Assembly (NCBI GenBank): GCA_020205615.1
Contig: JAINUW010000763.1
Span: forward strand, 186,001 to 250,000
From: Panax quinquefolius
Taxonomy: Eukaryota > Streptophyta > Magnoliopsida > Apiales > Araliaceae
Direction: 5' to 3'
Length of the DNA: 64,000 nucleotides
The translations under genes and the position numbers were made by a program. Each line of letters begins with the position of its first letter. The stretch's first letter is position 1. Below, in pieces: positions 10,697-22,265 of this stretch. Under the pieces are notes generated by a model, which saw nothing but the letters and a program-made list of their open reading frames with translations, did no database searches and was not told the DNA's origin.

Positions 10697-12570
10697 TGTT
10701 AGGTTTGTAATATTCATGAAGCAATCAAATTGCATAAAAGTACGGAAGCGTGTAAAATCAGAGTTTAAAAATTTACAAACCATATACCCGGATCACTCTT
10801 TATGCACAATTATTAATTAAACGAAAAGATAAAGAATAAATCATACCCTTGAAGATCGAGCTTCCTCAGGTACAAGTTCACCTCCAATCCTTTTCGCGTT
10901 CAACTTGAATCCACCGGGTTTGGTTCCTTCCTTTGATCAACGTTAGCCACCCATGTGTTTGGCCTCTAGAGGTGATCCACCAAGGAAGAAGAAAATTCAA
11001 GAAGAAGGGTGGTTGGCTAAACCCTAGTTTTTCTATCTCTATAGAAAGGGTGTACTCTCCCAACTATTGGAATTACGTATATTGTAAAAGTCAACAACCC
11101 ATATCACCCATAATAAGACTCCTCTTATTTATAGATGTGGGCAACCCACCTTAACAATTAAGGAATTTTGTTTTAATTAATTAAATTCTTTTAATTAATT
11201 AAGCTCCCAAATCTTATTAGGGATAATTAATTAAATTCCTTTAACTAATTTTCCTTCCTAATCCAATTAGGAATAAATGAGAGTACTTATATTAAATTAA
11301 TTCCTAAACTCTTTTAGAAATTAAAATAATAATAATTGTAATAATATTAATAAGACTCCTCTTATTAATTTATATTTAATATTTCTAAAATATTAAATAA
11401 TAAATATTAAGCTATTTAATTTATTCTATCACCATAGATTAAATTAAATATACTTAACATATTATTACGATTATGCCATTAACTTCTTAAATAATTATTC
11501 TTCCTTTTATGGTGTGACCCTTTAGGTTCTCCATATTAATAGGTTGTGAATAAATCAATTAGAAACAATTCTAATCTTATTTAAATAAATAAATTAAACA
11601 ATTAATTTATTTAAATAAATAATATTTATTCTCTGATAGGGATAAGTCTCCTTAGCGATCAACGACTTTCCAGATAATATAGATTTCAACATTAATCATA
11701 AAAGAACCTTTGATTAAATAGTTACCGTACAATTCAATCCTTCCACCATACAATGTCCCAATTAAATATAAGACATGGAATTACAGTCAAGTCTTATTTT
11801 ATTTAATTATATGTATTTCGATCCTTAAATGCACAACTCCAAATAATGCAAATTAGAAACTCCTTTCTAATTTCATTACGCTTTGCCAAGGGACTACTGG
11901 GTTGTCATTTATCGAATCACATAGGACATTTCTCTTCTTTTATTAGAAGTGGTAGATTCTTTATTGATCATACATTATCTCCATGTACAACTTATTATAC
12001 CCAAGCATACCCTTTGATATACCCTAAGGGTCTTAAGGAATAAGTCAAAGTATAACTCATCATACACAAGATACTATGATGATCTCAAGTCCAAGGATCA
12101 CTTGTACTACTATCACTACAGGAATTCCTATTGACAGGCAAATAAAACTCCATTAGGTATTCCTTAGCGAGCCACGCTCGTTGAACTTATTCTCTAATAA
12201 GCACCTAAATACTTGCTTCAAAGTTGTCTCCACACAAATGATCATGAGATCAATCATCCTCATCCAATGAGCAAACAACGTATGTACCAATCTATCCGGA
12301 TTCACTAATCCCCAATTTAGTAATCCAATGATTGGGAACTATTTTAGTTTTAAGCTTTCTAAGAATTTAGATCTCATTAGAATGATCATCATCATTACTC
12401 TAAAAGCATTGCTTAAAACTATGGGTTTATCACATATTATAAAACAGCATCATGTAAATAATTAAAAGCCTTTAATAAATTAATACTTTTTATTAATAAA
12501 TGAATAAGATTGTTTACAAAGTATATGCTTTATCATCAAACATGATTGGCTTGTGTGCATACTACTTTCA
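10697..12570 (-). repeat. 5' LTR of the copia element
   Basis: Direct repeat of 3,322-5,183. TATA box TATAAATA on the minus strand at 11,127-11,134, in CATCTATAAATAAGAGG. The short open frames on either strand here are not conserved between the two LTRs and are not genes. Confidence 0.93.
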
Positions 12571-12648
12571 ATATCAAATCCACACCATAATATTCAAAAA
12601 TATATTTTGAGAAAATTATTCTTTATTCATAAAAGTTGGGGTCTTACA

Positions 12649-12946
12649 GTTGGAGATACCAGAATAGAAATGGGAGCATATCACAATGGATTTTGTGGTA
12701 GGTCTTTCGACGACTCAGCAAGGTTACGATGCCATTTGGGTGATTGTTGATCGACTGACGAAGTCGGCACACTTTTTGCCAATCAAGATTCGATTTAAAC
12801 TAGATCGGTTAGCAAAACTGTACATGAAGGAAATTGTGTCGAGACACGGTATACCTGTGTCCCATTATATCAGATAGAGATCCACGTTTCACATCTAATT
12901 TCTGGAAATGACTACAAGGGTGCTTAGGGAAACAGCTGAGGTCATT
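12649..12946 (+). pseudogene. Tekay-type integrase, catalytic core (3' fragment of the split gene)
   Basis: Continues the frame of 1-134: LEIPE*KWEHITMDF carries the first catalytic Asp, then AIWVIVDRLTKSAHFLPIK and GIPVS. A one-base shift near 12,862 moves the reading to IISDRDPRFTSNFW, with the second catalytic Asp. TAG replaces the Trp of EWKWEH and TGA occurs after FWK. The third catalytic residue (Glu) is absent because LTR A3 is inserted at 12,947. Two independent insertions therefore hit one integrase gene. Confidence 0.9.
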
Positions 12947-13690
12947 TGTAAGACCCCAAATTTTATGAATAAAGATTAGTTTTCTCGAAATATATTTTTT
13001 GAGTATTAAGGTATGGATTTGTAATAATGTTATAGTTGTGGGTAATATTTATAAATTTTGCACAGTAAGCAAGTTGTTATAAAATATTCAATTGGTCGGG
13101 GAATATTCATTTTATCAGGGAATATTCGTACAACAACGCAATTCTTGATGGACCCCACAACGAAATTATTGTCGGAGTTAGAAAACGATAGAAATATCTT
13201 TTTATGAAAATAACGGCGAAAGTTTTACCATTAAACTGTTGAAATACCCGGTGGTAAAAGTACAGTAATACGCGTGGTTGCATAGTAGCACATGATATTG
13301 ATTATTGATGCTTACGTGAGAAGTCACTCAGTTTTATTCAATTATTGCTACAGTAATTGCTGCATAGTATCTCACGTTATTTGATTTAATTATTGTTACA
13401 ATATTTTATATTATTAAATCAATAATTGAGATGACAAGTTATTCATATTATTATTTGTATTATTGATAATGTTTAAGAAAGTTCTGTCGAGGAAAGGGAT
13501 TTGGTGACCTAATTGCGCGCCAATAGGGAGAAATCCTCATCAGAAAGCCCCCTCTTTCCTGGGAATGATCTGGTTGTTAATATTGCAAGTTATATTATTG
13601 ATGAATAAATGTTGTTAAAAATATTTAGGGGATTTTTATGGAGTATTTGTTGTAAGTTTTGCTTATTATATGGACCCCCACTTACTCATT
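12947..13690 (+). mobile_element. Truncated LTR A3 (gypsy family A), 5' end
   Basis: Starts TGTAAGACCCCAAATTTTAT and matches the first ~670 bp of the A2 LTR, including GGGGAATATTC blocks and the conserved U3 core near 13,475-13,565. Similarity to A2 fades after about 13,620, and the sequence breaks into microsatellite at about 13,715. No TATA, R or 3' end remains. Confidence 0.8.
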
Positions 13691-13714
13691 TTTTTTTCAA
13701 AATAATCGGTAGAG

Positions 13715-13748
<34 letters not shown>

Positions 13749-13936
13749 CGTATTATATATATATATGAAATGTGTGTATGTGATAGTGAAATATGTGTGA
13801 AAGTGAAAGGTGTGTGTGTGTGTGTGATAGTGAAAGGTGTGAGGTGTGTGTGTGTTATAGTGAAATGTGTAAGGTGTGTGTGTGTCGTGTGTGTGTGTGT
13901 GGTGGTGGAAAAGTAGTCGTGGTGGGTGAAGTGATA

Positions 13937-13973
<37 letters not shown>

Positions 13974-13975
13974 AG
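13715..13975. repeat. Compound TA / GT microsatellite
   Basis: (TA)n at 13,715-13,770, then GTGTGTG runs spaced by GATAGTGAAA to about 13,905, then (TA)n at 13,941-13,970. Open frames reading Thr-His or Cys-Val repeats are artefacts of the repeat. Confidence 0.92.
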
Positions 13976-14006
13976 TTGTTGTAGTATTTTGAATGTGGGC
14001 ATCTGC

Positions 14007-14276
14007 TGTGACGCCCCCAAATTCAGGTACTTGAAACCCGAACTCGGTGCTTCACGATATCATTTCTTTGAGCGGAATAATAATAATAATATAAATATCA
14101 AACTTAATTTACATATATCAGAGTTGTCTAAATCCCCAGGTTCACAACCTTTAATACATTACATTACATGATAATTAATAAATATCATTGTCTTAATAAA
14201 GTCTAAATATGACATAGGATAGCATTGAACTTATTTTGCAACCTTTCCTTTTCCTTTGTCTTTGTTAGAACCTTCA
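14007..14276 (-). mobile_element. LTR fragment E (family C/E/G), reverse, 3' end only
   Basis: Plus strand begins TGTGACGCCCCCAAATTCAG, the reverse complement of an LTR end ...GGGGGCGTCACA. On the minus strand the last ~55 bp before the terminus align with the end of LTR C1 (near 35,020-35,075), and the purine-rich AAAGGAAAAGGAAA tract matches C1 near 34,815. It is cut at 14,276 by LTR F. Confidence 0.7.
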
Positions 14277-15180
14277 TGTAACGCCCCAGAAAAATCGAAT
14301 TTTTGAAAATTAAATTTTTTATTTGATTATGTAGATTAAATGAATTTAATTAATTAATTATGGGAGTAAGCTATTCGAAGGTCGTTCTATGACCTAAACA
14401 TATCGGAATGTCGTAGTATTTTGGCTACGTGGTAGAATTAAAGTGTTTGAATTTTCAAGACGAAAATAAAAGCTTTCCGAGAAATTTTTCGAAAAACACT
14501 ATTCACGCATTTCTGCTCGGGAATTATTTTTGAATTTTTGAGAAATACATAATGATAGAATATCGAGGTGAGATAGAATATCCAATAATATTTCAGTTAT
14601 GGCAAACGCAGTTTTTTGCCTGCGGACTTAAAACCTAACGGTTAGAGAAAGTGAGTTGCGAGAAGGAATTTAAATGCGTATAATGAATTAAAGCTATGAT
14701 TGTATAATACATAAGTATTATACGAGGTAATGAATACGAGTATAATATGAGGTATTATACGAATGTGTATGAATGATGGAATGTCGTATATTAAATAAAT
14801 ATACGAGTTAGAATACAAGATTAATACGTAAATTATACGTTATAAGGCTTTAAGCCATATGTAATGGATTTGTTGAATTATGTAGGAAATTGTAATGACC
14901 AATTGGGATAATAATAAAGCCCAATATGAATTAATGTTAAAGCCCAAATATAGTAATGGTTAAGTCCAATGTAGTTTAATGAACAAGCCCAAGTGTTCCT
15001 TTAATTGCAAGCCCAATGTATAAGTTAGGTTAATTGAACCTTAAGCCCAAAATATTAATCTAATGGATAAAGTTTAATCCATGGGGCAACCCATGAGTGA
15101 ATTGGTGACCAAGAATTAAGTGTGTTGAGCAAGTAGACTTAAGTGTTAAGCAAAGGAAAAGTTAAGTAACTTAAAGGCTA

Positions 15181-15258
15181 AGTAAAGTGCTTATGTGTGA
15201 TAAGCAAGTAAAGTGCTTATGTGCGATGAACAAGTAAAGTGCTTATGTGTGGTAACCA
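15181..15258 (+). repeat. 26-bp tandem repeat, three copies
   Basis: AGTAAAGTGCTTATGTG starts at 15,181, 15,207 and 15,233, an exact 26-bp period, within the U3 of LTR F. Looser AAGTxACTTA copies continue on both sides. Confidence 0.85.
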
Positions 15259-15403
15259 AGTTAACTTAATGGCTAAGTGTTGTGATGGCCAAGTAACTTA
15301 TTTGGTGAGCAAGTAAACTTATGGTTTAAGTAATGAATAATATTGAGGTTTAGTAAGGAGGTGGAATGGCTTAATGACCATTAAGCCCTCAATTAGAATT
15401 TCC

Positions 15404-15411
15404 TATAAATA
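15404..15411 (+). promoter_or_regulatory. TATA box of LTR F
   Basis: TATAAATA in TTCCTATAAATAGGAAGC. Downstream at 15,569-15,570 is AAG|GTAAGAAC, a good 5' splice site at the same spacing as in the A and B LTRs. Confidence 0.7.
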
Positions 15412-16383
15412 GGAAGCTTGCTAGATCATTTGTTAGTTGTTAGATTTTCATCCAATAACTTATAGCTTATTGGTTAGAGAGAAAAAGCTACAAAAGCTAG
15501 AACAAGTTAGTCTTTGAGAATTCAAGAAGCAAGAAGAAGATTAAAGATTAACCAAGTGATCTTCAAAGGTAAGAACTTAAACCATAATTCTCTTTCTCTT
15601 CAAATTGTTAAAGAAGTGGGTAGTGGTAGAATATGTATGCTAAGGAATGATAAGAATGATTAATCAATGGACTTAAGCCGTGTAAGTCATGAATAAGTAA
15701 TTCAAACCTAAATAAGTTATGAACTCATGAGGAATCTAGATGAACTACTCATATGTTTACTTTAATAAGATTGTATGATAATAAGAAGCAAGAATGGTGG
15801 GTAAAAGACTTAATCTATAATAAGTCATGAGAAAGGAAGTCATAAGTAGTTTATACTTTTATAAGTTATAAACTCACAAAAACAAGTAATAACTTATCAT
15901 GTTTATAAGTTAATGAAGTATGTATGTCAAGATGTTAGTATGATGGATTGAATCCATTTGAAACGATGAACAAATCATAAGAAATGAAGTTAAGGCAAAA
16001 TTTACGAGTTTGGACGATAATTGTCGAATTCGTGAAATTCTTGGAATGGAAGTCAAATTTTGATATTGAGCTTGGAAACATTGGTTTTCAATGGAGATAA
16101 GTTATATTTGGCATTATAGAGTTGCAGACTCAAAAATGACCCAATTTTGACTTAGAACGAAGAAACGAGCGTTGAACGTTCACGAACGTTTATCGTTTTC
16201 ATTATAAATGGACTAATAGGTATTTTTTAGCAAACGAAGTCAAATAGATAAAATTCTTGCATGAACACGTAGAGTATATAATTTGTGAACCGTAGGCTTT
16301 TGAACGAGCCAATTCGGACTTATTACGAAGAAGTTATGCGTCCGGGAATTTCGCAAAGTTGAAAATCTGTCAAATTTTTTGAA

Positions 16384-16520
16384 GGCACAGAGTTGGCGTC
16401 GCGGCGCCAACCCAAGGCCAAATGGTGGCACTGCAGCACCGTGCACAGTGTCATTACCTACTGCAGAGTCGCGTCGCGACGCGAGAAGGAAAGTTATGTG
16501 TGGCGCTGCGGCGCCAGTCC
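16384..16520. repeat. GC-rich palindromic patch in LTR F
   Basis: An isolated GC-rich island in AT-rich DNA. It has GGCGTCGCGGCGCC (16,395-16,408), a perfect 16-bp palindrome TCGCGTCGCGACGCGA (16,469-16,484) and GGCGCTGCGGCGCC (16,502-16,515). Confidence 0.8.
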
Positions 16521-19284
16521 TAGAGTTTCGACAGACAAGAATGTTTACAACTATAGAATGAAAGATAACTCATTAGTAATGAACTAAGGTGTAAATATAA
16601 CATTGTTAAAGCATTGTTAGACACTTAATGTATGATGATTAAAGGTTAATAATCAATTGAAGATGAAGGTAATGAGAACAACGTAATGTGCTAAGCCGGC
16701 TGTAGAAATTTGTTAACCAAGTTGATTATGAATCCAATGGTTTTCAATACCAGTATGGGTTATGTAATTACTTAATGAACATGATGAGACCTTTCCTAAA
16801 TCATTGTTATAGTAATGACTTTAGGAATTTAATGTTGTTTAATGAGTAGTTAAACGACGAACGTAAAGTATAAAGAACGTGAACTATATTCAATAATGAT
16901 AAGGACTATAATGTTAAGAGTTACAACTAAAAGTTGTTAAGTAATACATAAACGTAAACGGTATGCAATAAAGTGTACTTAACTAACGACGATCGAGTTT
17001 TGATTAATAACGTAAGAATGTTAGTAAGCCGTTAGGAAGGAAGATTAACTCGAAACGAGTTCTATTAATGAAGTAAATCCCCGTAAGACATAGAAGAGAA
17101 AGAAGTTAGTAAGAATGATGTAAAGATAATGGAAAGCCGGAACCAATAGTAAACAAATCTAATGTATGATTAGATTGAGAAGAAGGGTAAGATTCATTAG
17201 GAACCATGTATGTTCATTCATGACCTAATGTAGTATGTTATGTGGTTCTATGGTAGTTGGTTTGATATTAAGGGTGAGATTTTCAGGAAAAGACTGACAT
17301 ACAATGTCAACAATTTGAAAAAAATTGATTTTTATTAGTCCAAATTAGATATAGTCGCCAGTTGGTATGAGTTAAATTATTGTATCCACTCAACCGAGTT
17401 TTGAAAGATTTTTCAATATGGCCCAATATTGGACTATGTTTAATTGGTTTTGGAAATCGAGATTCATAGAGTTTGGGGGCTTGATTAAGTAGAGAGAAGG
17501 TGTTAGGCACCCCTCGACTTTCGTAAAACACGGTTACCGCGCTTTTTGTTCCGTAGTTTATGTGTGTGTATTGCAGTTAATTAGGCCTAAGTTGTAAGAC
17601 CCCGAATTTTATGAAATAAAAGTATTCAATTTTTCTTATAATTATTATTCAGTAAATGGTTAAATTGAAAAAAGTTTAAAGTTAAGGGTGATATATATAG
17701 ATTTTTTTTAAAATAAGCAAGTGGTTATAAAATATTCATTTTTGTTGGGGAATATTCGTTTGGTCGTGGAATATTCTTGTTGTCGAGGAATATTCGTACG
17801 ATGGCGCAACCATTTGTGGGCCCCATAACAGAATAACTGTCAGATGAAGAAAATGACAAGTTTGAGTTTTTGTAAATAACGACGTAGTTGTTACCGTTAA
17901 CACTGTTGGAATACCTATTGGTTAAAATACGTGAATACACGTGGTCGCGAAGAGCACTGCGGTATTACATAGTATTTTTGAATTATTGATTCTTACGTAA
18001 GAAGGCACTACTCAATAATTGTTACAGTAATTGATGTTCAATATTTTATTTTATTGATTCAATAATTGTTGCGTTGATATTTTATATTATTATTGTTTCA
18101 ATAATTGTCACTGCACAATATTTCCCATAATCAGATCAATAATTCATATTATTTGAATAATATTATTAGATAGCATTATTGGCAATGTATAGAAAGTTCT
18201 GTCAAGGAGAGGTTTGGTCACCTAATTACGCGTCAGTAAGGAGAAATCCTTATCGGAAAGCCCCCTCTTTCTAGGGAACGGCCTGATTGTCATTAATGTG
18301 ATTTCTGTAATATTATTTATGAATAATTATTTATTGATTTATATGATAAGAAAATATTTATTTTTAGGTGGTTATAAATGAAGGAATTAATGCTGAGGTG
18401 TTTTATCAGTATTTAGTCAGAATGCTGGAATTCTTAGAAAAGTGACAAAATATGGGATTTTAAAAAAAATTAGTTTATTACTTGATTTTGTAAAATCTAT
18501 AACTCTTTGTGTATAATGAGTTAGGAGATGAGCCATATATCAAAAGAAAGCCCTGGAAGTAAGCTAACCGTAGAAATTGGAATACCCAAAAATTCATTGT
18601 GGATTTTTCGTGGTGACTGTTTGAATGAAACTGGTTCGAAGGACTCATAATTCAAAAAATCAATGTTCTTGAGATATATTGCGTGAGTTATAATTTTTAA
18701 TCCGACCGTTGGATTGTTGTTATTTTTGGATATGTTATACATATATAAGTTGAGTACATGTCCACAAATTTTGAATTGTTAAAAATTAACGTATGATTTG
18801 TTATGAATTTTAAGAGGTGACTGATTCGGAAATTATGTTTATAAATGATTTTTGGTGGAAAATTCTAGAATGAGTGGGCCCCACCTTTGGTTGGTAAAAA
18901 AATATGCTAAAATTTTATTTCAAAAGTGGTGGTGGGAATAGTAGCAGGTAAAGCCATTATGTTGCAAGTCTGCTTTGGTGTTCTAACATTTTCCTATAAA
19001 TAGAGTGCTGAGTTAGAATTGAAAATCACACCAGAAACATAAGTTTCTCTCCCTATATTATCGAGCGTATTTTTGTGAGTCTTTTGATACATTTAGAGTT
19101 GCTAATCAGTGCAAGTTTCCTTCAGCGTCATATCCGATATTCCAGTCAGAAGTACTGCTCTTTTGAGGTAAGGGATTCTAAGGGATTGTAAGGGAGGTTA
19201 TTTTCTTCTTAAATGATATTATTTTCTTCAATGTCATTATGCCGAATTATTGATATGAGTTTTATTGTGGAATTTATACCTTTT

Positions 19285-19490
19285 TCATGTCGGGGTTACT
19301 ATTCACGTATACGGCACTATATTCATGTATATGGCACTATTTACGTATATGATATTATTTACGTATACGGTACTTTGTACGAATACGGGTTACTATTCAT
19401 GAGTTACTAGTCACGAGTTTCTATTCATGAGTTACTATTCACGAGTTACTATTCACGAGTTACTATTCATGGGTACTATTCACAACAAAA
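19285..19490 (+). repeat. GTTACTATTCACGA short tandem repeats in LTR B1
   Basis: About a dozen degenerate 14-20 bp units of the type GAGTTACTATTCACGA or ACGTATACGGCACTATT. Homologous, shorter arrays are in B2 (36,620-36,830) and in both LTRs of B3 (44,455-44,530 and 51,770-51,845). Confidence 0.8.
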
Positions 19491-19839
19491 TTGGTTTCTT
19501 TTTCTGACCAGATTATCGTTGATTTATGAATCTTACTCTTGAAATTAAATGCAGTTGTTGATCATATTGTTTTTATTATCATATATAACATTTTTATAAT
19601 CCTGGTGAAGAAAATTTCTCTTTCATTTGAGTGTAAAGGTGGGTAGGTTATTGGTATGATCGTGACTATGGGTTCTCTTTGGCCAGTAGTGCAAAGTTGA
19701 ATTGTTGATTGGTATGATCATGACCATTGAATTTATAATTGGATATCTTTAGCTTAAATGCAAAGGTGAATTGATCAACATGGTTATAATTATGGTTTAT
19801 ATAAATTCTGAAATGATTATATATTTCTTTGAGATATTA

Positions 19840-19990
19840 ATAACTTTGGCCCATAGTGCAAAGATGACATGTTGTTGAATATCTTTGGCCTGTAATGCAA
19901 AGATGAATTGTTGATGAATATCTTTGGCCCGTAGTGCCAAGATGACCTATTGTTGAATATCTTTGGCCCGTAGTGCAAAGATGAATTTAT
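19840..19990 (+). repeat. 39-bp tandem array of hairpins in LTR B1
   Basis: CTTTGGCC starts at 19,844, 19,883, 19,922 and 19,961, an exact 39-bp period. Each unit contains ATCTTTG ... CAAAGAT (a slightly shortened form in the first and third), a 7-bp inverted repeat around GCCCGTAGTG. Confidence 0.85.
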
Positions 19991-20586
19991 TAGTATGATT
20001 ATGAACATGAACTGTGATTTGGTATAACCATGATCTTTGATGTTTCAGGTAAAGACAGGTTATGTAAATTATCTTTGTCCTGGATGAGAAGAGGAATTTA
20101 GAACCACAATTATGATTATGAGTTATCCACATGATTGTAGACAGGAACTGTTGATTGATGTTACAGGAATAAAACATTGTTGGTGGACTTTTAACATAGA
20201 GAAGATAATAGACTTTATGGTCGATTTGACTCTTCTAATGGATTGCTCGTTCCGCTGCAACTATGGTTGAAAAGTTTTATCATCTACCATATGTTCTAAA
20301 TCTCTGATTTATTACTGATGAAGGCTATTGATAATTTAATTATCTTTAGTCATGATATTCTTTACTTAGCTAGTTGTGCTCACCCTTTTGCTTCATAATT
20401 CCTTTCAGGTAATAAGAGTGTTGCCGGGTCGAGCGGGGATAACAGGGGAATAGAACGGTGGTCTATAGCTGTTGAGGTTCTCCCTAAATAGTATGGAAAC
20501 AATTTTATTAAGAACTTTAGATAAGTGTGTCGTATTGTATACGTCATTTGATATTTAATTTTGGTGAATCGAATAGGGTGAGGTGA

Positions 20587-20976
20587 ACCCAACTTTGGAA
20601 GGGTGTTTTGCCACTATCATACAAGATGTCTAATGACATACAACCTCGTGTTATCATAAGACAGGGTTATGCACATCCACTTGCTGAGTATATCTACGAG
20701 CACTACTTATATGATCTTGGAGTTTGGTTGAAATATAATTTTCATTTGCAGACAGTGGAGATAGTTATATATTAAGAGAAGACTCACCATTGGAAAAAAC
20801 ATGATAGTAATCTTCTCGTTTTTCTTTGGGGTCTATTGGGTCAACCAAGGATAATTCTGTGGGCATATGATATCTATCATAACTTAGACGCATGGCCCCC
20901 CATGTATGAAGGTTTTCTTGAGCATTTCCCAAAGATTTTAATTTCTAAAATAGTTATTGACTGTACCTTTATGTAA
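20587..20976 (+). pseudogene. Unrecognised open stretch, about 130 codons with one stop, inside LTR B1
   Basis: In one frame 20,587-20,976 has a single internal stop (TAA at 20,773-20,775). A possible Met start is at 20,626 (MSNDIQPRVIIRQGY...). Downstream the reading is rich in Trp, Leu and His, for example FLWGLLGQPRIILWAY. That is unusually open for such AT-rich DNA. The segment has no counterpart in the other B LTRs. I do not recognise the protein. It could be a captured host or element fragment, or chance. Confidence 0.3.
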
Positions 20977-21171
20977 GGTGCCATTGTGACGTGCTATCCA
21001 AGTTGGTGTCCAGAGTCACAGTTGGTACATACTTGTATCAAAACTCACAACATATGTGTTTTTGTATTTTGCACGACAATTGTAGTAATAAAGTTGTAGT
21101 TATTTTCTGTACCATGTATTTGGCGACTCAGAATAGGTTGGATGGATTGGACCTATTTTGGGCCCGTCACA

Positions 21172-22124
21172 TAAATACTTTATTTGGAAGTAGAGTTATG
21201 CCTCTTTTGCACCTATATACAAAGGGTTTGACTTGTATAAAAGTTCAATTTTAATACAAGGCATATAAAATGATGTTTTGAAAATAAATTTTTAAACCCT
21301 TATGCTTACATAATAATTGAGGCCTTTGATACTTCCATTTTATTTCGTATTCAGTTTATTTTTATTTTATTCTCGAGATGCGAAGCATCTTCGACAAAAT
21401 AATATATATAAGTATCGGGCTCCTTATGGGCATTAAAGTCATCAAAGTATGCCCGAGCACCACACATAGGATTTTCACTATTATGGGAACCTTAAATCCG
21501 AAAAACTGTTTTAAGGTCCTAGATTTACAATTATAAAATTTGCAAGCTAGCTATACAACTGAAAAGGATTCGTCAGCTAGATCTTAGATCACGTTGCTCC
21601 TAGGCTCACATAATATCACATAAATAGCCTGCATAGCCAATATACTGAAGTAAAATAGATATATTTACTCTAAACGTCACAAAACAAAGGATTCATCAGC
21701 CAAATCCTTGCATGCGCATAGCCAAAACTTCCAGCGTCCTCTAGATAAAGATCTAGGACCGTGTGGTTGCTAAATATTTAGAAAAACAAGAAAGAAAACT
21801 AGATCTATACAGATCTTAGCCATTCGAGCCTCCAGGTTCAAATTTCACAACTTTTAAAATGGTTAAAAGCTAGACCTGGCTAGATCCAATACCGATCTAG
21901 TCAATAAAGCTCAGATATTAACTATTTACAAGAAATGAACGGTTAAACCTTTAGATCTGACGAATATTAAATGTTAAAAAAGTATATATAACGCTTATAT
22001 ATGTATTAAAGCAAGCGAGGAAGCCATATCTAGCGAAATCTTACAGTTAGGCACGAGAATGGCTATCGAACAACTTTAAATGCCTCAAAACTCATTTTCC
22101 ACTAGTTAAAACTTGATATGTTGC

Positions 22125-22172
<48 letters not shown>

Positions 22173-22265
22173 GAAGTGTTTGTATAAGAGATTTACAAAG
22201 ATTAAACAGAAGAGAAGCTTCCTTTCACTCTCAAATGACCTGATTTCTCTCTCCCAGACCCTTTC
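21172..22265. other. Unassigned non-coding stretch
   Basis: No gene and no LTR terminus is visible. It holds a hairpin AGATGC-GAA-GCATCT (21,376-21,390) like one in the copia leader, and a TA then GA microsatellite at 22,124-22,175. Two TAGATC-rich segments suggest diverged repeat DNA. It may be the continuation of LTR F after B1. Confidence 0.5.

Larger units (their letters stand above)
3322..12570 (-). mobile_element. Ty1/copia element, BARE/Angela-like, reverse, nested in LTR A1
   Basis: Two direct LTRs of about 1.87 kb flank 5.5 kb that decodes on the minus strand as copia gag, protease, integrase, RT and RNase H, in that order. LTR ends are TG...CA. The 5-bp TSD is ATATC (3,317-3,321 and 12,571-12,575). 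PBS and PPT are next to the correct LTRs. The LTR length, a total of 9,249 bp and Gag/integrase phrases such as FHMNKLDI and DKLGTRFDKCRF resemble BARE-1/Angela elements; the lineage call is by recall, not by a tree. Most of the RT is deleted and many stops are present, so the copy is non-autonomous. Confidence 0.93.
135..12648 (-). mobile_element. Solo LTR A1 (gypsy family A), reverse, split by a copia element
   Basis: Read on the minus strand this is one LTR. It starts TGTAAGACCCC at 12,648 and ends GGGGGCGTCA near 135. The last base of the expected ...GTCACA end appears mutated, giving AGTGACG on the plus strand. Its own sequence is 135-3,321 plus 12,576-12,648, about 3.26 kb, similar to the 3.5 kb LTR of A2. 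No PBS or gag-pol is attached and a 5-bp TSD flanks it, so it is a solo LTR left by LTR-LTR recombination. Inside are a TATA box, a splice-donor-like site, an RY-rich minisatellite and the shared hairpins. The remaining DNA is non-coding. Confidence 0.88.
14277..17592 (+). mobile_element. LTR F (gypsy-like), interrupted by B1
   Basis: Starts TGTAACGCCCCAG, a TG LTR terminus of the same type as the other gypsy LTRs here. A promoter-like TATA box is at 15,404 with a splice-donor-like site 165 bp after it. The sequence is non-coding throughout; the open frames near 16,379-16,587 cross a GC-rich palindromic patch. Near 17,465-17,525 is GGTGTTAGGCACCCCTCGA, a motif I recall from other plant LTR repeats. 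Its 3' end is not seen; it may continue past B1 into 21,172-22,265. Confidence 0.6.
17593..21171 (+). mobile_element. Solo LTR B1 (gypsy family B)
   Basis: Starts TGTAAGACCCCGAATTTTAT and ends GGGCCCGTCACA, with no internal region. Flanks TAAGT (17,588-17,592) and TAAAT (21,172-21,176) are an imperfect 5-bp TSD, so this is probably an older insertion. Conserved U3 core at about 18,190-18,280, TATA box at 18,995-19,002, GAG|GTAAGGG at 19,168. At 3.58 kb it is about 0.9 kb longer than B2; an unmatched segment at about 20,540-20,985 accounts for part of this. Confidence 0.85.

Noticed and set aside
10878..11154. Open frames on both strands in the copia 5' LTR
   Set aside because: The other LTR interrupts them with small indels, and they lie in R/U5 leader sequence.
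13742..14020. Open frames rich in Thr-His and Cys-Val repeats
   Set aside because: Produced by the GT/TA microsatellite; low-complexity and not a protein.
16379..16587. Arg/Ala-rich open frames near 16.4 kb
   Set aside because: They owe their length to the GC-rich palindromic patch. No family is recognised and there is no coding context.
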